Below, in pieces: positions 1-12,772 of a stretch of DNA of 64,000 bases. Where the stretch lies: NCBI GenBank assembly GCA_039619475.1, contig CM077115.1, positions 402,910,557-402,974,556 of the forward strand. The letters are read 5' to 3'. The position numbers were made by a program, and so were the translations under genes. The DNA is from Icerya purchasi. Lineage: Eukaryota > Arthropoda > Insecta > Hemiptera > Monophlebidae. The stretch's first letter is position 1; each line of letters opens with the position of its first letter. The notes under the pieces are model-generated. The model was not told where the DNA came from. It ran no database searches and saw nothing but the letters and a program-made list of their open reading frames with translations.

Positions 1-395
1 ATTGAAGTCGCCATTTCTTTTCCATCTTACGAAGAACGTATAATTTCGCATCTTTCGTTGTCATTTTAAGTTCTAATTTGCATATTTTAAGTACTGCCCT
101 TATGTTTCATGGACTGATTCAGGCTTGTTCTTCCCTTTCTTCTTTCTGTTGTTGGGTTCATTAAGTCATCCATTTCGCTTATATTGCCTGGTTGCTCATA
201 TTCACAAATTCAGTAACATATTTCGCACCACTGAACCCAACATCTATTTAGCGCCAATTGCTAGTCAGATCACATGGTATATATTTCATTATTTTTTTTC
301 TTAAAAAACATACTGTGCTGGTTTCCTGTTGCCTTGCGCACCATATAGACGAAAGTCATTCTGTAGACTTCGCCTTTTTCCAATATGTCAGCTGA
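1..395. other. Intergenic, no gene seen
   Basis: AT-rich sequence with T-runs. No open frame with a recognisable domain on either strand. Confidence 0.5.
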
Positions 396-706
396 CATTT
401 ATCAGCGGGTATCAGACAATTCTGTATTTTTTCCAAATTTCAATGACAAAAATACATCGATTAAAAAGAAAAAACATTTTAGCTGCTGTAGAATGGGTTG
501 TAGACTTTTCTGATTTTTTTTATAAATTGATGTATCATTTTTTGTTTAAATGTAGGCCCTTAAATTTTAAAATTATCAAGATTTCATAGTTTTTCTCTGT
601 TGTAATGGCAGAAATACGTCGATAAAAAAAAATAAATAGCTATTTTTGAACGTATATGAAATTTTTTCAAATTATTTGTTTTACAGTTTGATATTCACGC
701 ACGGTA

Positions 707-1832
707 CAGTCGATTCGCGTTTATCCGGACTCCATATTATTATCTGGATCGATTTTTCCAAAAAAAAAAAAAATAAGAAATAAAAAAAGAAGAAAAAGCC
801 AAAGTGCTTTTATAAAATCCATAGCTGTATACATTACGTATCTAAATATTTGTTTACATTCGCTGCAAATGAAGATGCTGTCAAATTTTTAAAATTTGGT
901 TTCACAAAGAGTTTGTGTCCGCAGTTGCGAAACATTTGTCCGATAAACAGTTACTGATAAAAGCAATCCTTATTCTCGGAAATTCCCCTTCCCATCCAGC
1001 AACTGAGGAGTTACAAGATGATGATATAAAAACAATGTTTCTTCCAGCAAACGTTATATCGGATTGTTAACCTATGGATCAAGAAATCCTAGAGGCCTTA
1101 AACAAAAATTATCGACGCCGTCTTCTCACCAGACTAATATCAAGCGTTGAAAATGATGAGGACTGTCAGGTTGCTTTAAAATCAGTTGATATGCTTGATG
1201 TTATCACTTGGTTATCTGCGGGATTGGAAGAGATTAGTTCGAAATTATTAGTGCGCTCGTGGAAAATATAATTAGATCATAAAGCCAATGATAAATGGGA
1301 TGGAATTGACAAACAATGTGATTTGGACAGTTCAAAAGACAACGAGCAGCTTGCTTCTCTAATAAAAAATATTCCAGGATGTAAAACGAGTATACGGATG
1401 ACATTACAGAATGGATGGGCAGCGACAAGATCGAAGAAACGGCAGATGAGGATATTGTGGCCATAGTACTCAATGAGGATCCAGTTGAAGAAAATATGGA
1501 TAACGAGCCACTTCAAAATGTTATACCACACGATGAAGAACTGAATGCGATGGAGTACATTATTCAACAGGAAGAAGCGTCACCGGCTGATATCATTTGT
1601 TTACGCAAGTGGCAAGAGAATGCAGCGAAAGACACATACCTTAATTACAGAATTCTTTAAAAACTAGTTAATCACCGTTGGTTAATTTTCATTAACCTTT
1701 TTTATGGGATAAGTTAAATTTCATTTTTTCATTTAATTTGCAGTATTTAACCTTGAACTCCAGCGCATCCAGTTTTTTTGCTATCCGGACCAGCTGGCCA
1801 CCCAATTAATTCGGATAATCGTGAGTCGACTG
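707..1832 (+). mobile_element. Tigger/pogo-type DNA transposon, internally deleted and decayed
   Basis: Terminal inverted repeats are visible: left CAGTCGATTCGCGTTTATCC, right end read inward CAGTCGACTCACGATTATCC. Flanking TA dinucleotides (705-706, 1833-1834) are the expected target duplication. The inside encodes a pogo/jerky-type transposase C-terminal half in pieces. LILGNSPSHP corresponds to the DDE block LLLDNAPSHP with the acidic residue lost. FLPANV is followed by a stop, then PMDQEILEALNKNYRRRLL (1074 on), then an acidic tail (1415-1660). The CENP-B-like DNA-binding half is absent, so it is non-autonomous. Confidence 0.8.
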
Positions 1833-2159
1833 TATATATTGTTTTTAAATTTAGTTTGAAGTTCATAGTTTTTTTATATTGCAGCAACGTCAATTTAAAA
1901 AAAAATAAAATAAAACTAGCTACTATAGAATAGGTTGGGAACTTTTTCTAGCCTTTTATTTTACAACTTGATGTGTATATTTTCTAAAATTTGGTCCCTT
2001 AAATTTAAAATTTAAAATGTTTCACATTTTTCCTCGTACTTTTGCGATTACATGAAAAAAAAAAATATATATAATAATAACTACTACAGAACGTGTTATG
2101 AAAATTTTTCAAATTTTGTGTATTATAGCTTGATTTTTTTTTTTCATTATGGGTTTGTC

Positions 2160-2640
2160 GACGAGAACATTAGCCCAAGAAATAGGACGAAGGAGAAAAT
2201 AATGTTATATTCTTAAAAGTTTAAGGATAAAGGATAAAAATAATTCAAGGACAGAAATAATAGAAGCAGAAGGAAATCAGAGAATGTAAGAAGCACTGTA
2301 AGGAGTAGGAATACCGAGTTTTAGTACAAAAGAGTAGGAGGACGATTGTTCAGTAGAGAAGACCGCAAATTCAAATAAAACATGATCAAAATCACAAGGA
2401 ACGTATGTGGAAGAGGGATGGAAAGGACAAAATGAAATAGAAGTAGATGAAAACCGTAAAAAAGATACAGGAAAAAGACTACTATGATTAAAGCGAAGGC
2501 GACAAATAGCCAAGATCATGGAGCGCCTAAAAGAAGGAAAGTCTACGAACCATGGGCGAGGAGGAAGAGATGGCGGAATAGAGAGGTAAAATGAGGTAGG
2601 ATTAGAAAATGGAAAAGTGTAAGAGTTGAGTCATGGCTTC
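2160..2640 (-). mobile_element. 3' end of an I-type LINE (family A), fragment
   Basis: The minus-strand frame 2519-2277 reads ICRLRFNHSSLFPVSF, CPFHPSSTYVPCDFDHVLFE and LGIPTPYSASYIL. This is the zinc-knuckle-like tail that follows the RNase H domain in the family seen better at 29860-31330. The following 3' untranslated part (2270 down to 2160) matches the one at 61200-61320 closely. Confidence 0.7.
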
Positions 2641-2859
2641 TTAAATCTGTTCCTTTAAATTTTAAATTTTTTGTACTTTCAAAGTTTTTTCTATCTTGGA
2701 ATAAATAAAATACGTCAGTGAAAGAAAAACTAGCTTCCATAAGATGAGCATAGTTTTTTTTTTCCAATTTTTTGTCTTGTAGCTTTATAATATTGAAACA
2801 TAAGTGCGCGCACATACACACGCGTATATTTATATATATACATATATATGTTGTTGTTT

Positions 2860-3310
2860 TTTTTTATGGCCCGGCTTAAGTTAACTATTAAACCATTTGG
2901 CCACCAACCAGTTGATATAGGAATAATGCCAACTAATGAAAGATACATAATATTTAATTGGGAAAAAGGTTACAGACAACCATGGCTGTAAATGTTCAAC
3001 TTTACCCATGGATGGCCGAATAAAATCTTTAAGAAAGAGAAATTGACCAGACTGAGCCCAAAATACATAGAGTACCTGAACTTGACTGACCAGAAAATTA
3101 ATGGAACAGGATTCACAATCATCATATACAATAATTATAACAAACAATCATGGCCACAAATGCTTCAGCATAGTCCACGAATATCTGCACAAAATCATAG
3201 CAAAGGGGAAACTGCCCAAGTCGACTTCGAGATACATTGGGTTCCCCAACATGACAGGGCATCAAGAATTAGGATAATGGATGACATATCATCAAGAGTT
3301 GCCTAGAATA
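2860..3310 (+). mobile_element. Possible LINE RNase H scrap
   Basis: The frame 2992-3306 ends DFEIHWVPQHDRASRIRIMD then DISSRVA. This resembles the RNase H C-terminal pattern WVPGH.G..GN..AD..A with key residues changed. Upstream is a T-run followed by GGCCCGGC and TTTGGCCAC, a motif that recurs at 27488. It is too decayed to assign to a family. Confidence 0.4.
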
Positions 3311-3339
3311 ATTAATTAATAAAATAAATAAGTGTATGC

Positions 3340-4935
3340 TGTTAAATTTGGATGTTTAATATAATAAATTAAAACAAAATATACAGGACCTAGTTGTATT
3401 GGCACAGAAGATTATAAATAGTATACGAAGGAAAGAACCCAAGAGACATTAATTGTTCACAAAAAGATCTTCGGTAATGTTCAAATTCATTACAATTAAA
3501 CAGCAAGTGATTAATGCTCTCCAAGAAATTTGATGCGTGATGATCATTGCATTGTACACCGTCACCTTGGTCAGAAAAATTCAGAACTATCCGCGAATGA
3601 CCCATACGCAGTCGGCAACTAGTAACCACAGATTTAAGAATGAGTCAATCCGGGATAAATTCCGGAATGGAATAATACCAAGGGCTAGAGGAGAGTCCTA
3701 ATTAACTGCCTTGGTTCTGACTATTTATAAACTCAATCCATTCTGTTCTACTATCAACTTTAACCTTAGAATAAAGGTCTGATGAAGGAATAAACGGTGA
3801 CAATTCACCCTTTAATGCCGCAACCTTCGCTGCAGCATCGACAGCCTCATTCATTCCAACACCACAATGACCAGGCACCCAGCAGAAACTTACTTGTACA
3901 CCGTTGATGAGTAGATTGGCACATTTATATTTGATTTCGTAAATGAAAAGATGGCATTTATAATTAAAATCATTGTTATCCAACGTTTTAAGTGAACTTA
4001 TACTGTCGGTACATACTAAATACTTTTATCCTGTAATATATGTGTGGAGTATAGTTCCTAATGCTTTATCGATAGCCAGCGGCTCGGCCGTAAAAACCGA
4101 CGATATAAGCGGAAACTTAATTTTTTTTAGTAAGCCCCCCCCCCCCCCAATGCAGTACCAACCGGTCCGTTGTACACCTGAGTTTTAGAACCATCTGTAA
4201 ATATCTGAATAGAGTCACTATACTGTCTGGATACTAAATTGCCAAACCATGCATTCATTAAACCCGGAGAAAACTGCATCTCTCAGTTGTTTGAAAAGAG
4301 AATCATCAATGTCCAATTTCAAATAATTAATTCCATAGGGTAAATTGAAATAACAAGCCGGAACTACTGGGATAAGTGCTGAGCTATATCTGTAATATAA
4401 GGATATTCTCTTAACCAGGACAGGCATTTTAGAAGAAACAAACCTCCACTGCGTATTAATTCTATTTAGATCAGCGACTAATGCGGGAAAGCGATAATTA
4501 CAAAATTTCAATAAGAATCTATCTGCTAAAATATTTCTTCTAATAAATAAAGGGGAAAAGGTTGGTCTGTATTTGGAGACACGAGACAGAGGAAGAAATG
4601 ACATTTCCAGTAATATGTATATCTTAGACAAATGTTTTGTAGGACTTCTAGTTTCAATAAGTTGCTCTTGCACACAGAACCATAAACAAATGCGCCATCA
4701 TCTAATCTAGAACGAATTAAGGACTTAAAAATTAACTCTAGAACAAACGGGTCTCCATCCCATGAATTACTACTTATCGATTTAAAGGAATTGAGTATTT
4801 TTAATATTTTAACTTGTAGAATCTGTATATGTTCCACCCAAGTTAATCTAGAGTCTGAGTAAAGTCCTAAATATTTAACGTACGATTTTAGAGGGATCTG
4901 TTCATCTCCTATATAAATATATGAAACCTGGTATA
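3340..4935 (-). mobile_element. I-type LINE (family B), 5'-truncated, RT thumb to RNase H and 3' end
   Basis: Read on the minus strand from 4935: end of the reverse transcriptase with KYLGLYSDSRLTW-like sequence, FKSLIRSRLDDGAFVYGSVC (4740-4660 region), then a connecting domain (4673-4218, partly frameshifted). Next is RNase H with VSFCWVPGHCGVGMNEAVDA (3900-3800) and a final domain CRLRMGHSRI...INHLLFNCNEFEHYR (3610-3450). Frameshifts and a C14 run at 4135-4148 break it. The 5' truncation inside RT is typical of LINE insertion. It belongs to the same RNase H-bearing group as family A but is a different sequence. Confidence 0.8.
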
Positions 4936-5416
4936 TAAAAATTGAAAAAAGATTGTCGAAAATATGTTAAAATCTATTTTTAAAAAAACAAACAAATAAA
5001 CAAGCTTAATCTTCTAATTGCATTTAAAACTAATCATCCCGAAACGTTGAAGGATTTCATATCGTTCTTTTCCTATTACTTAATCGTCAGTTAAGTTAGA
5101 ATTAGTGCACAAATTGATTTACGGGGCCTATAGCAGTTGGAATAATAAACTATTTTTGCACTTTCAATATTGTATCAAAAAATATTTGCAACAGCTGTAT
5201 GACTGAACCCTCCTCGTATGTAATATTTTTGGAAGCTATTACATAACGTTATAAATCTACACCTGATAGATATTGTACAAATCAGCAGTATTACTTCGAG
5301 TTTTACTAAATTATCTTTAATATATTATTTTATATACCGGTACAAAATATTTTTCAAGGAAATAATTAAATTATAATAAACAAAATATCGAATTGTAAAA
5401 AATTTAATCAAAAATG
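4936..5416. other. Intergenic, 3' flank of Gdown1
   Basis: AT-rich. Carries only possible poly(A) signals for Gdown1 on the minus strand. No gene seen. Confidence 0.5.
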
Positions 5417-5590
5417 CTAATCTATTTCATCTGAACATTCAGATTCTCGCTCAATGTTATTCTCATCTTCATCGTCTAATTCGAATTCATCATTCTGATC
5501 TCTATACTCCAACGGTATATGTGCCAATTGCTTCATTTTAAAGTTAGATCCGGAAATTAACATATTCGTAGCTTTTAAGATTTCCAGTTC
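5417..5590 (-). CDS. Gdown1: Gdown1 exon 4 (terminal coding exon)
   Basis: The acceptor is CTTAATAG on the minus strand, followed by 57 codons and a TAG stop at 5419-5417. It begins ELEILKATNM and contains NFKMKQLAHIPLEYRD, then a highly acidic tail (DDEDENN...SDEID). The helix, the FKMK motif and the acidic end match the family C-terminus. An ATTAAA-like poly(A) signal lies at 5408-5403 and another at 5321-5316 (minus strand). Confidence 0.84.
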   Translation of the reverse strand, partial: ELEILKATNMLISGSNFKMKQLAHIPLEYRDQNDEFELDDEDENNIERESECSDEID

Positions 5591-8500
5591 CTATTAAGTA
5601 TAACAAAAATATATAGTAATATTATTTTAATAATTAGTAATCTAAAATAAAAAATGAAAAGTAAATTATACTTTAAAAAATAATCGATCTCAAAAAATGA
5701 AGATAATTTTCTGTTGCGCTATTTACATATAAAAGTAAATGAAAATTGATTGATTTTTTTTTTTTTTTTTTTTTTGAGGTAAAAAGGAAATTTTGTTTTA
5801 TGTACACGTTAACTTCTAAAGATATTTTACTACGAGAAGAGATTCCAACAAATTTACATTTTGGTAGCGGAAAAAAAGTGTGTGTGTGTGTGTGTGTTAG
5901 ATATCATTTCGAGCGAGATTGAAATATATACTTATTTACCGTGGAAATATAAATTAATTGTTTGAAAACAGAAAATAACATTTTCCGGAAGGGAACAATG
6001 CCATTTGAAAATGATATAATTAGAATCGTATATTACAAAGGAGACAAAATGTTGATTAAACCGCAGATGGCAAGCTGTGATAATAGAATAGCGATGAAAA
6101 AGAAAATAGAAAAATCATAAATTAGAAAAAAGCTTGGATTATATAAACAAAAGTCAGAAAAAAAATGAAATATCTAATTTAATCAAAAATGATATTTATC
6201 GCCAAAACAGAAAACTCTACAAGCAGTTAATTTTAATTTTTCGACAAACAGCCGACCAATAAGTCGACTATTTCGCTATCCTTTAATGTCTTGAAACATA
6301 TAGAAGACAAATTAAAACCAAATGTGTGAAAGGCAAAAGAACTACAAATACAAAAAAACAATAACATTACAGGAATATAAGGGAACTATAGAGATAATAA
6401 TTTGAAGATAATTTTTCGAATACGAGTGATTATGTAAAACGATATCTCCTTTAATTGAAATTATGCCGACTTCAAGAAAATAATAGTTAAGAATTTTTAA
6501 GGAACCGTGGAATTATAAAAAGTAATAAATGTTAAAATACACTAATTCGTCGTTATCCCCTTCCTATTTTTTCTTTCTTTCTTTCTTTTTTTTTTTTTTT
6601 TTTTTTGTGTTTTTTCCATTAAAATAAGAAAAAGAATCTTTAATTGTCATTATTTTTCCCCAATTTATACAAATGTGCAATAAGAAATTATAAATATAGC
6701 TTACGAAATTGAAATGAACAAATAATTGCTTTTAGTATTTATAGAAAAAGAAAGAAAAAAACAATTCGATAGGCAGTTGCATACAGATTTTTGACTTGGA
6801 TAGTGATTATAAATAATAACAGTAATAACAATAACACTAAAATAACACGTACGAATATAGTTTGTTAAGTGAAAGAAGTCCGTAAAACAACCGAAACGCG
6901 TTGCCGTCACGAAATCAGAGGATCTCACATTAACCTTCAGTCCATCGCCCATCAGATATAACAGTCATTCTGTTAAAAGCAACGGACGAACGCACAGAGA
7001 TGAAACAAAAACGAGGTTACTGCTTCTAAGAAGAGGAAGAATTACAGGAGACGACGGTTATGTTATTTTTTTCGGTAATACTGAAATACGCGTCAAGTAT
7101 TAATACGTACGTTGTTGCTGGTACACTACTTTGAGCAATACTCATGCTCGGAAACGAAACTGGAACGGATTTCTCTCGCTTAACAGACTATAGTTAATAA
7201 TAATGCGCAATGTATTATACATAGGCTAGTTCATCAATTTTGGCCACACCCCATGAATTGGGCAGAAAAATAAGTCGGCGAAAACTAAATTACATACGCT
7301 TATAGCGTGCAATATTTTACATTGTTCTGAAAATTTCAGCTTGATAGCTTCAAATGAACATCTTTACGGACCGTCCGCACAAAGTCGTATCGAAATCCTC
7401 CTACGGATTCCAAATCAGGTGGCAAATTCACGGCGACTAGCGCGACAACACTGTTGCGGATAAAAGAACAACAAGATTGGAAAGTTGACACTCCGAACGG
7501 ATAGAGGGGGGGAAGTACCGTTTAAACGTTTTCTGCGTGTGCATGTGTACTGTTTGAGCGAAGTGATTATCGCGTAAAATTTTTGATGACGGTGTACTTT
7601 CGTGAGAATGGGTACCACGACAATGCCAAGCCGCATACGTCGAAACTTACGACCGAATTATTACAAAAACATAATATTAAGATGTTGGCACACCCTCCGT
7701 ACAGTCTTGATGTCGTACCGTGTGATTTTTGACTCTTTCCAATACTCAAACAGACCTTACGTGGCGTAAGCAGCCTACGCTTGTGAGTACTTTGTAAATG
7801 CGTTCCTCGGGCTGAATTTGAGAAAACTTTAAAGGCAAAATGAATATAAAATAAATGTATGAAACGTAAGGGACGGTATTTTGAAAAAGATAAAGGATGT
7901 AGACGACAACTGAAATTCGTAGATTAAAATTTTGTAACAAAATTCCATTTTTCTTTTCTTTTTTCTTTTTTGTTTTTGACACGAAACCTCGTAAGCGAAA
8001 ATTCGATACGATTTTGCGCGGATGACCTGTACGGACGTCCGTATGAAACTTCGAGTTAAACTTTTCCCGAATGAACGTAAAACATTTCACGCTACAAGCG
8101 TATGCAATTCAGTTTTAGCTCACTTATTTTTTCACGCAGGGCGAGGAGTGTGGCCAAAATTTATGCACCTCAACCTATGTATATTAAAACGGTACTCTTC
8201 GTTGAAGAGAATTTCGCTGCTAGTCCTTGATTCCAGGAGCCCTTTAATGTAAATTTGTTAACTTCTACTGGAGAAAGACACTTCAATTTGGTGTACGCAA
8301 AATTCGGATTCCTTAGAAATTTTTCGTTCAAAAGAAAAAAAAAACAGCAAACAATAGTCAAGATTTCAATTTGAACATTAGTTGTTTTTTGTTTGTTTTT
8401 TTTCTATTTTTGTTCATCCGGTAGACATCACACGCATAGCCGATCACCCGAGCCTCTCTCTAGAAATATGAAGAATTATTGAAAACGAAACACAAAGAAA

Positions 8501-11500
8501 CAAAATTATTCACGACTAACGAACCAAGTAAATGACAGAAATTATTCTATATGAAATTCTTTATTCTACATCAATATAAGCGGCACGGAAACAATTTTGG
8601 CGACTAGAGTGATGCGAAAGATACGCAAATTCGTAAGAAAACGTTTCAAATGGCACAGTTGTCCAAAATCAAAAACGTGTCTTCAGACTAGATAAATGTC
8701 TTTATCACAGTTTGACCACTGGAATAAATTAGTGTTGAATAATGCCACGAGAATCAAAAATAAATAAATAAATAAATAAATAAAAACAAGCGACGGCAAT
8801 GCTTTGATTTTTGATCGCACGGTCGCGGCTCACTCGAGCCTCACCACTCTGAACTTTGCCGTTTGGTGGATGAATCGATTTTAAAACATCAACTCTCCTT
8901 CGTTTATACTTATTCTATGTTTTGAAGCGTTTTTATGGTACTTTCTTCCACTAATTGTTCCATGACAACGTACAAAAATCGGTTCTATAAAATTGTTCAT
9001 ATAGTCAACATCTACATAATGGCGCAAATCACATAAAGTCGAAGCTAGTAGTATTCATTCTGCTGATTCAATCTGGAAACTATTTTGTAACATATTGTGT
9101 ACATGTTGAAAAAAAATTAAATACGATATAAAATTAACGATAACCTTTACGCGCTATTGTAATTTTATAGTTTATTATTTAATCTAACCGTTAAAAGTTT
9201 TAAAGTAATACCGTTAAAATAAATCCCAACGCATTATACATATTTAAAAATACAAACAATACAAAAGCGCACCCTACCCTCAACTTTTCAGTTTGCTCTT
9301 GATGTAAAACAATGGATTCTTCCAACGTTATTAATTTACTACCATCGTACTTTGAATGTGGCGAACTTGCTGCCGAAGCATCATAATTCTTGTGACACGT
9401 TATAATTTCGTTAAATTTTAATGGTTTATTCGTATAAAATTTACTTTTTTGAATCGTTAAATAATTTATGCCATCAAATTTTTCACATAATTTTTTAGCG
9501 TACACATCGACATTGGGAAGATTTTTTTTACCGTTTTCGCCCTTAATGTTGTCATCGTTTCGATTAAGTGCATCTGCACTAGAAAGATCATCGGTTTTAT
9601 TTTTATTTTTATTTTTATGGTCGCTTTGACTAACTGTACTTGTTTCGGAAAGATCACTTTTACAATTATTCTCATTAACCGCATTTGTGTCGGTACCATT
9701 AGTTCTACCAATGTCATCGGCATTACTGTTTCCGTTACATATAGTTTTCTTGTGTGCATTATTGCGACAGTTTTCGATTCTACGGGAAAAAGGAAACAAT
9801 TAAACAGCGTACGCTAATGTTATCAAACACACGCATGCGTACTTCGACCGCTATATATATATATATATATATATTCAGGTATATCTCGTTTTAAAAAGTG
9901 AAATTTAAATATGCTTGCGTACCTTATTTGTTTCTTTTTCGAAAAACTTGTACCGGAATGAGTAGCTAATATTACAAATGGATTTGTTTCTTCCTGATCG
10001 ATGCTCTCCAAACACTCAACATCTTTGCTCGACGTAACACGGCAACTTTTTGTCCATTCGACGTCGTCTATGCACTTTTTTGCATCATTAACATTTAAAT
10101 TTAAAAGCATTTGACAAAGTTCTTCTTTTTCTTCGGTTCTCTTTAAATGCTGTAATATTTCGTCCCGGAAATTACGTACTTTTTCCCCTTTATCAGGTAA
10201 GCTATTTATAATTCTGAAAATTTATAACGAATAAAATATCTTAATTTCACCATTTCTCTGTAAATGGCAATTGCTACCATTACACATAATTCGACTTATT
10301 GTCTAGGTGGAGCGTAAAAAAATGGGGTACTTCTTTCTTACAGCAGGCAAAAATGTTAAAAATAATTTTTTCAGCGACTTATATTTTGCCGAATGAGGAT
10401 TCGATAATTTTTCACTAAAGAGATTACAAAAAAATTTAAAAATATATTTCCAATATATCAGAAAGAACCGTTTAAAGAAAAAGGACGGAAGCAAGAAATA
10501 TAACACTTCGAAATTAAATATTTTATAATTCTTGTTTGTTTCGCATGCACAATCAAAAAATCGAAATATTTTAATTGCGCGTTTTTTTTTTTTAAATAGG
10601 AACATGATATTGTTCATTATAAGAACTTTCTCTTTTAGTAAAACAAAATAAACCAGTCCGTAAGTCAATAATACATTTAACGTATAAATGCGTTATAAAT
10701 ACCGGTATCTTTATTGGAACAAGCTAATTCTACGATAGTACTCATTATATTTCCTATTTACAAATATAAATAATATAGATACTATGTGTAAGTCGATTTC
10801 GCGTAACCGATCTTAGGAAAATAACGAAAGATTAAGTTTTTTCGATTTTAAAATATATAAATCGTGGCTTAGTTGTTTTTTCTTAATTTTTTTTAAAACT
10901 TTATATGTTTTCTTTTATTTTTGTTTAACATGAGGGATTAAGTTGAGTTCTTTCATGAAACATTAAAAAACAAATACTTTCCCCTTATTTACGGACATTA
11001 CGTTATCCTTTAAACCTTTAAGTGCTTTTTTAAGCTCATCTTCTCTAAATTTCCCCCAGAACACTTGTAATTCGACTAGCAATTATTGTAATACTTTCTA
11101 AAGCAGTCTTGAAGTCGCAACATAATTACGAAAACTCACAAAGTATCTACACAAACACTGGAGAAACAAAAATTTAAAAAGTAACGTTATTACCCGCATT
11201 TCATTTTTTTTAAAAAAAAACATTCTTCGGGGAACTTACATGAAATGAAATTAAAAAACCAACCAAAAATTTAAAATCTACATTAAATTCTCTTTAAAAT
11301 TTGGCAGTTTAAAATTTTTTTATTTGACGATCATCGACACAGAAACAAAGTAAAATTTGGCTATGTCATTTCCGTTCAAATAAATAATAAAAAAAGCGGT
11401 CCTGGGAGCCTCCCCGTTGGAGACCCCCGGATCCCCCAATGATCTCTGTTTAGAACCTACGGCTAAATTTCAAAAAACATGGAACATGCTTTAGACGTTT

Positions 11501-12736
11501 GCTGTCTGTTAAATATCTCTGATACTTTCAATTGTTTCTGTACGACATGTTAAAATTGAAGATACGATAATGAACGTCTTGAATTCCAAAGAAAATAATA
11601 ATGTTAATGATTTTATTTTAAATCGTTTTTATTCTTGTGTCACGTGATACTTACAATTAGAAGTAATGGACAATATGGGTTTATCATAGCTGAAGTAACT
11701 TTTGTGATTTTTAGAATCAATTTCGATACACGATCCTCCACGAATAGTTGGCAGAGCTGGACTCGTTTTGAATTGTAATCCAAAGGTTTCTTCCATGGAC
11801 CGAAATAATCGCCGATTTTCAGGTTTCTTTTGATCGACGTTGATATCCCCTGATAGAAGTATAGGTATTCTGTCGCATTTTCTCTTCTTCATTACATTAA
11901 CAATTTCTGATATTTTGTGTGTATATGCTAATAAATTTAACTAGAAGAAATCTTCAATATCGTCAATCGAAGTGCCTGGCGAGATGTAAACAGTCACAAA
12001 TAGAAGTTGACCGTTTTCGATGGCGCAAATATCCCCAAATTCCTCATAGACCGCATTAATTCCATCAATAGACAACGACTGTTTGTCAAATCTCATCAGA
12101 ATATGCCGAGTTGAAAATAACATGCAGTCTTCTTTTTTGTACATGGCCACTCTCCTCCAGCTCGCACTTTTTCACATTTTGAACTAAGTAACACTTCGAT
12201 AACCTCTCAGTATCCAACCTCATCGTCGTAATTAAGCTAAATTTCGGTTAACGCTATGATCTTGGTTTCAGGCAACAGGAAATCACTAATCAAGTTTTCC
12301 TTATGTGCTTTCAAACTTTGGATGTTGATTGTGATTAACAACAAATTCTTCGGACCGACACAGCGTAAGAATTCTTTGCACTCGTCGCTAATTGTGTGAA
12401 GTTGATGATTTTTCAAACGATCAAACTCGTTCCTCAATTCGATATCTACTTTCCCACGAGCATGATAAAAATTATGATTTTTGTTCTTATTCGTGAGGAA
12501 TAAACCATCGAGAGATGCGGCTAGCGATAACGCCACCTAAACGAGCTGCTGATCGTGGCTTTTATCGTATTCGTATACAACTGTGTCGTACGTAACACCC
12601 TGACAATTACCATTCTTTATTTCATTTCCATAGATTTGCATAATTTCAATGCCTCTATTTCATTCATCAAAAGTTTTCGTTTTCTTTATTTCGTATATTT
12701 CATCAAAACCCTATTTTTCAATACTTCTACGTAATC

Positions 12737-12772
<36 letters not shown>

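Larger units (their letters stand above)
396..2790. repeat. ~155-161 bp tandem repeat array, interrupted twice
   Basis: A block beginning TAGCT.CT.TAGAAT.GGTTG, running through a T-rich stretch to ACA.CTTGATG, recurs near 480, 635, 1918, 2079 and 2728. Linked blocks (CCCTTAAATTTTAAAATT and GGCAGAAATACGTCGAT) recur in the same order. Uninterrupted neighbours are spaced 155 (480 to 635) and 161 (1918 to 2079). A Tigger element separates copies 2 and 3 and a LINE fragment separates copies 4 and 5. Copies are roughly 70-80% alike by eye. Confidence 0.65.
5591..9277 (-). other. Gdown1: Gdown1 intron 3
   Basis: GT-AG intron between exons 3 and 4. It holds one recognisable mobile element (mariner, 7230-8169), a GT run at 5880-5898, T-runs near 5758 and 6590, and an AAAT microsatellite at 8756-8783. 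The remaining ~2.5 kb is AT-rich with no gene seen on either strand. Confidence 0.75.

Noticed and set aside
1277..1567. Minus-strand open frame inside the Tigger element
   Set aside because: Opposite strand of the transposase remnant, without motifs.
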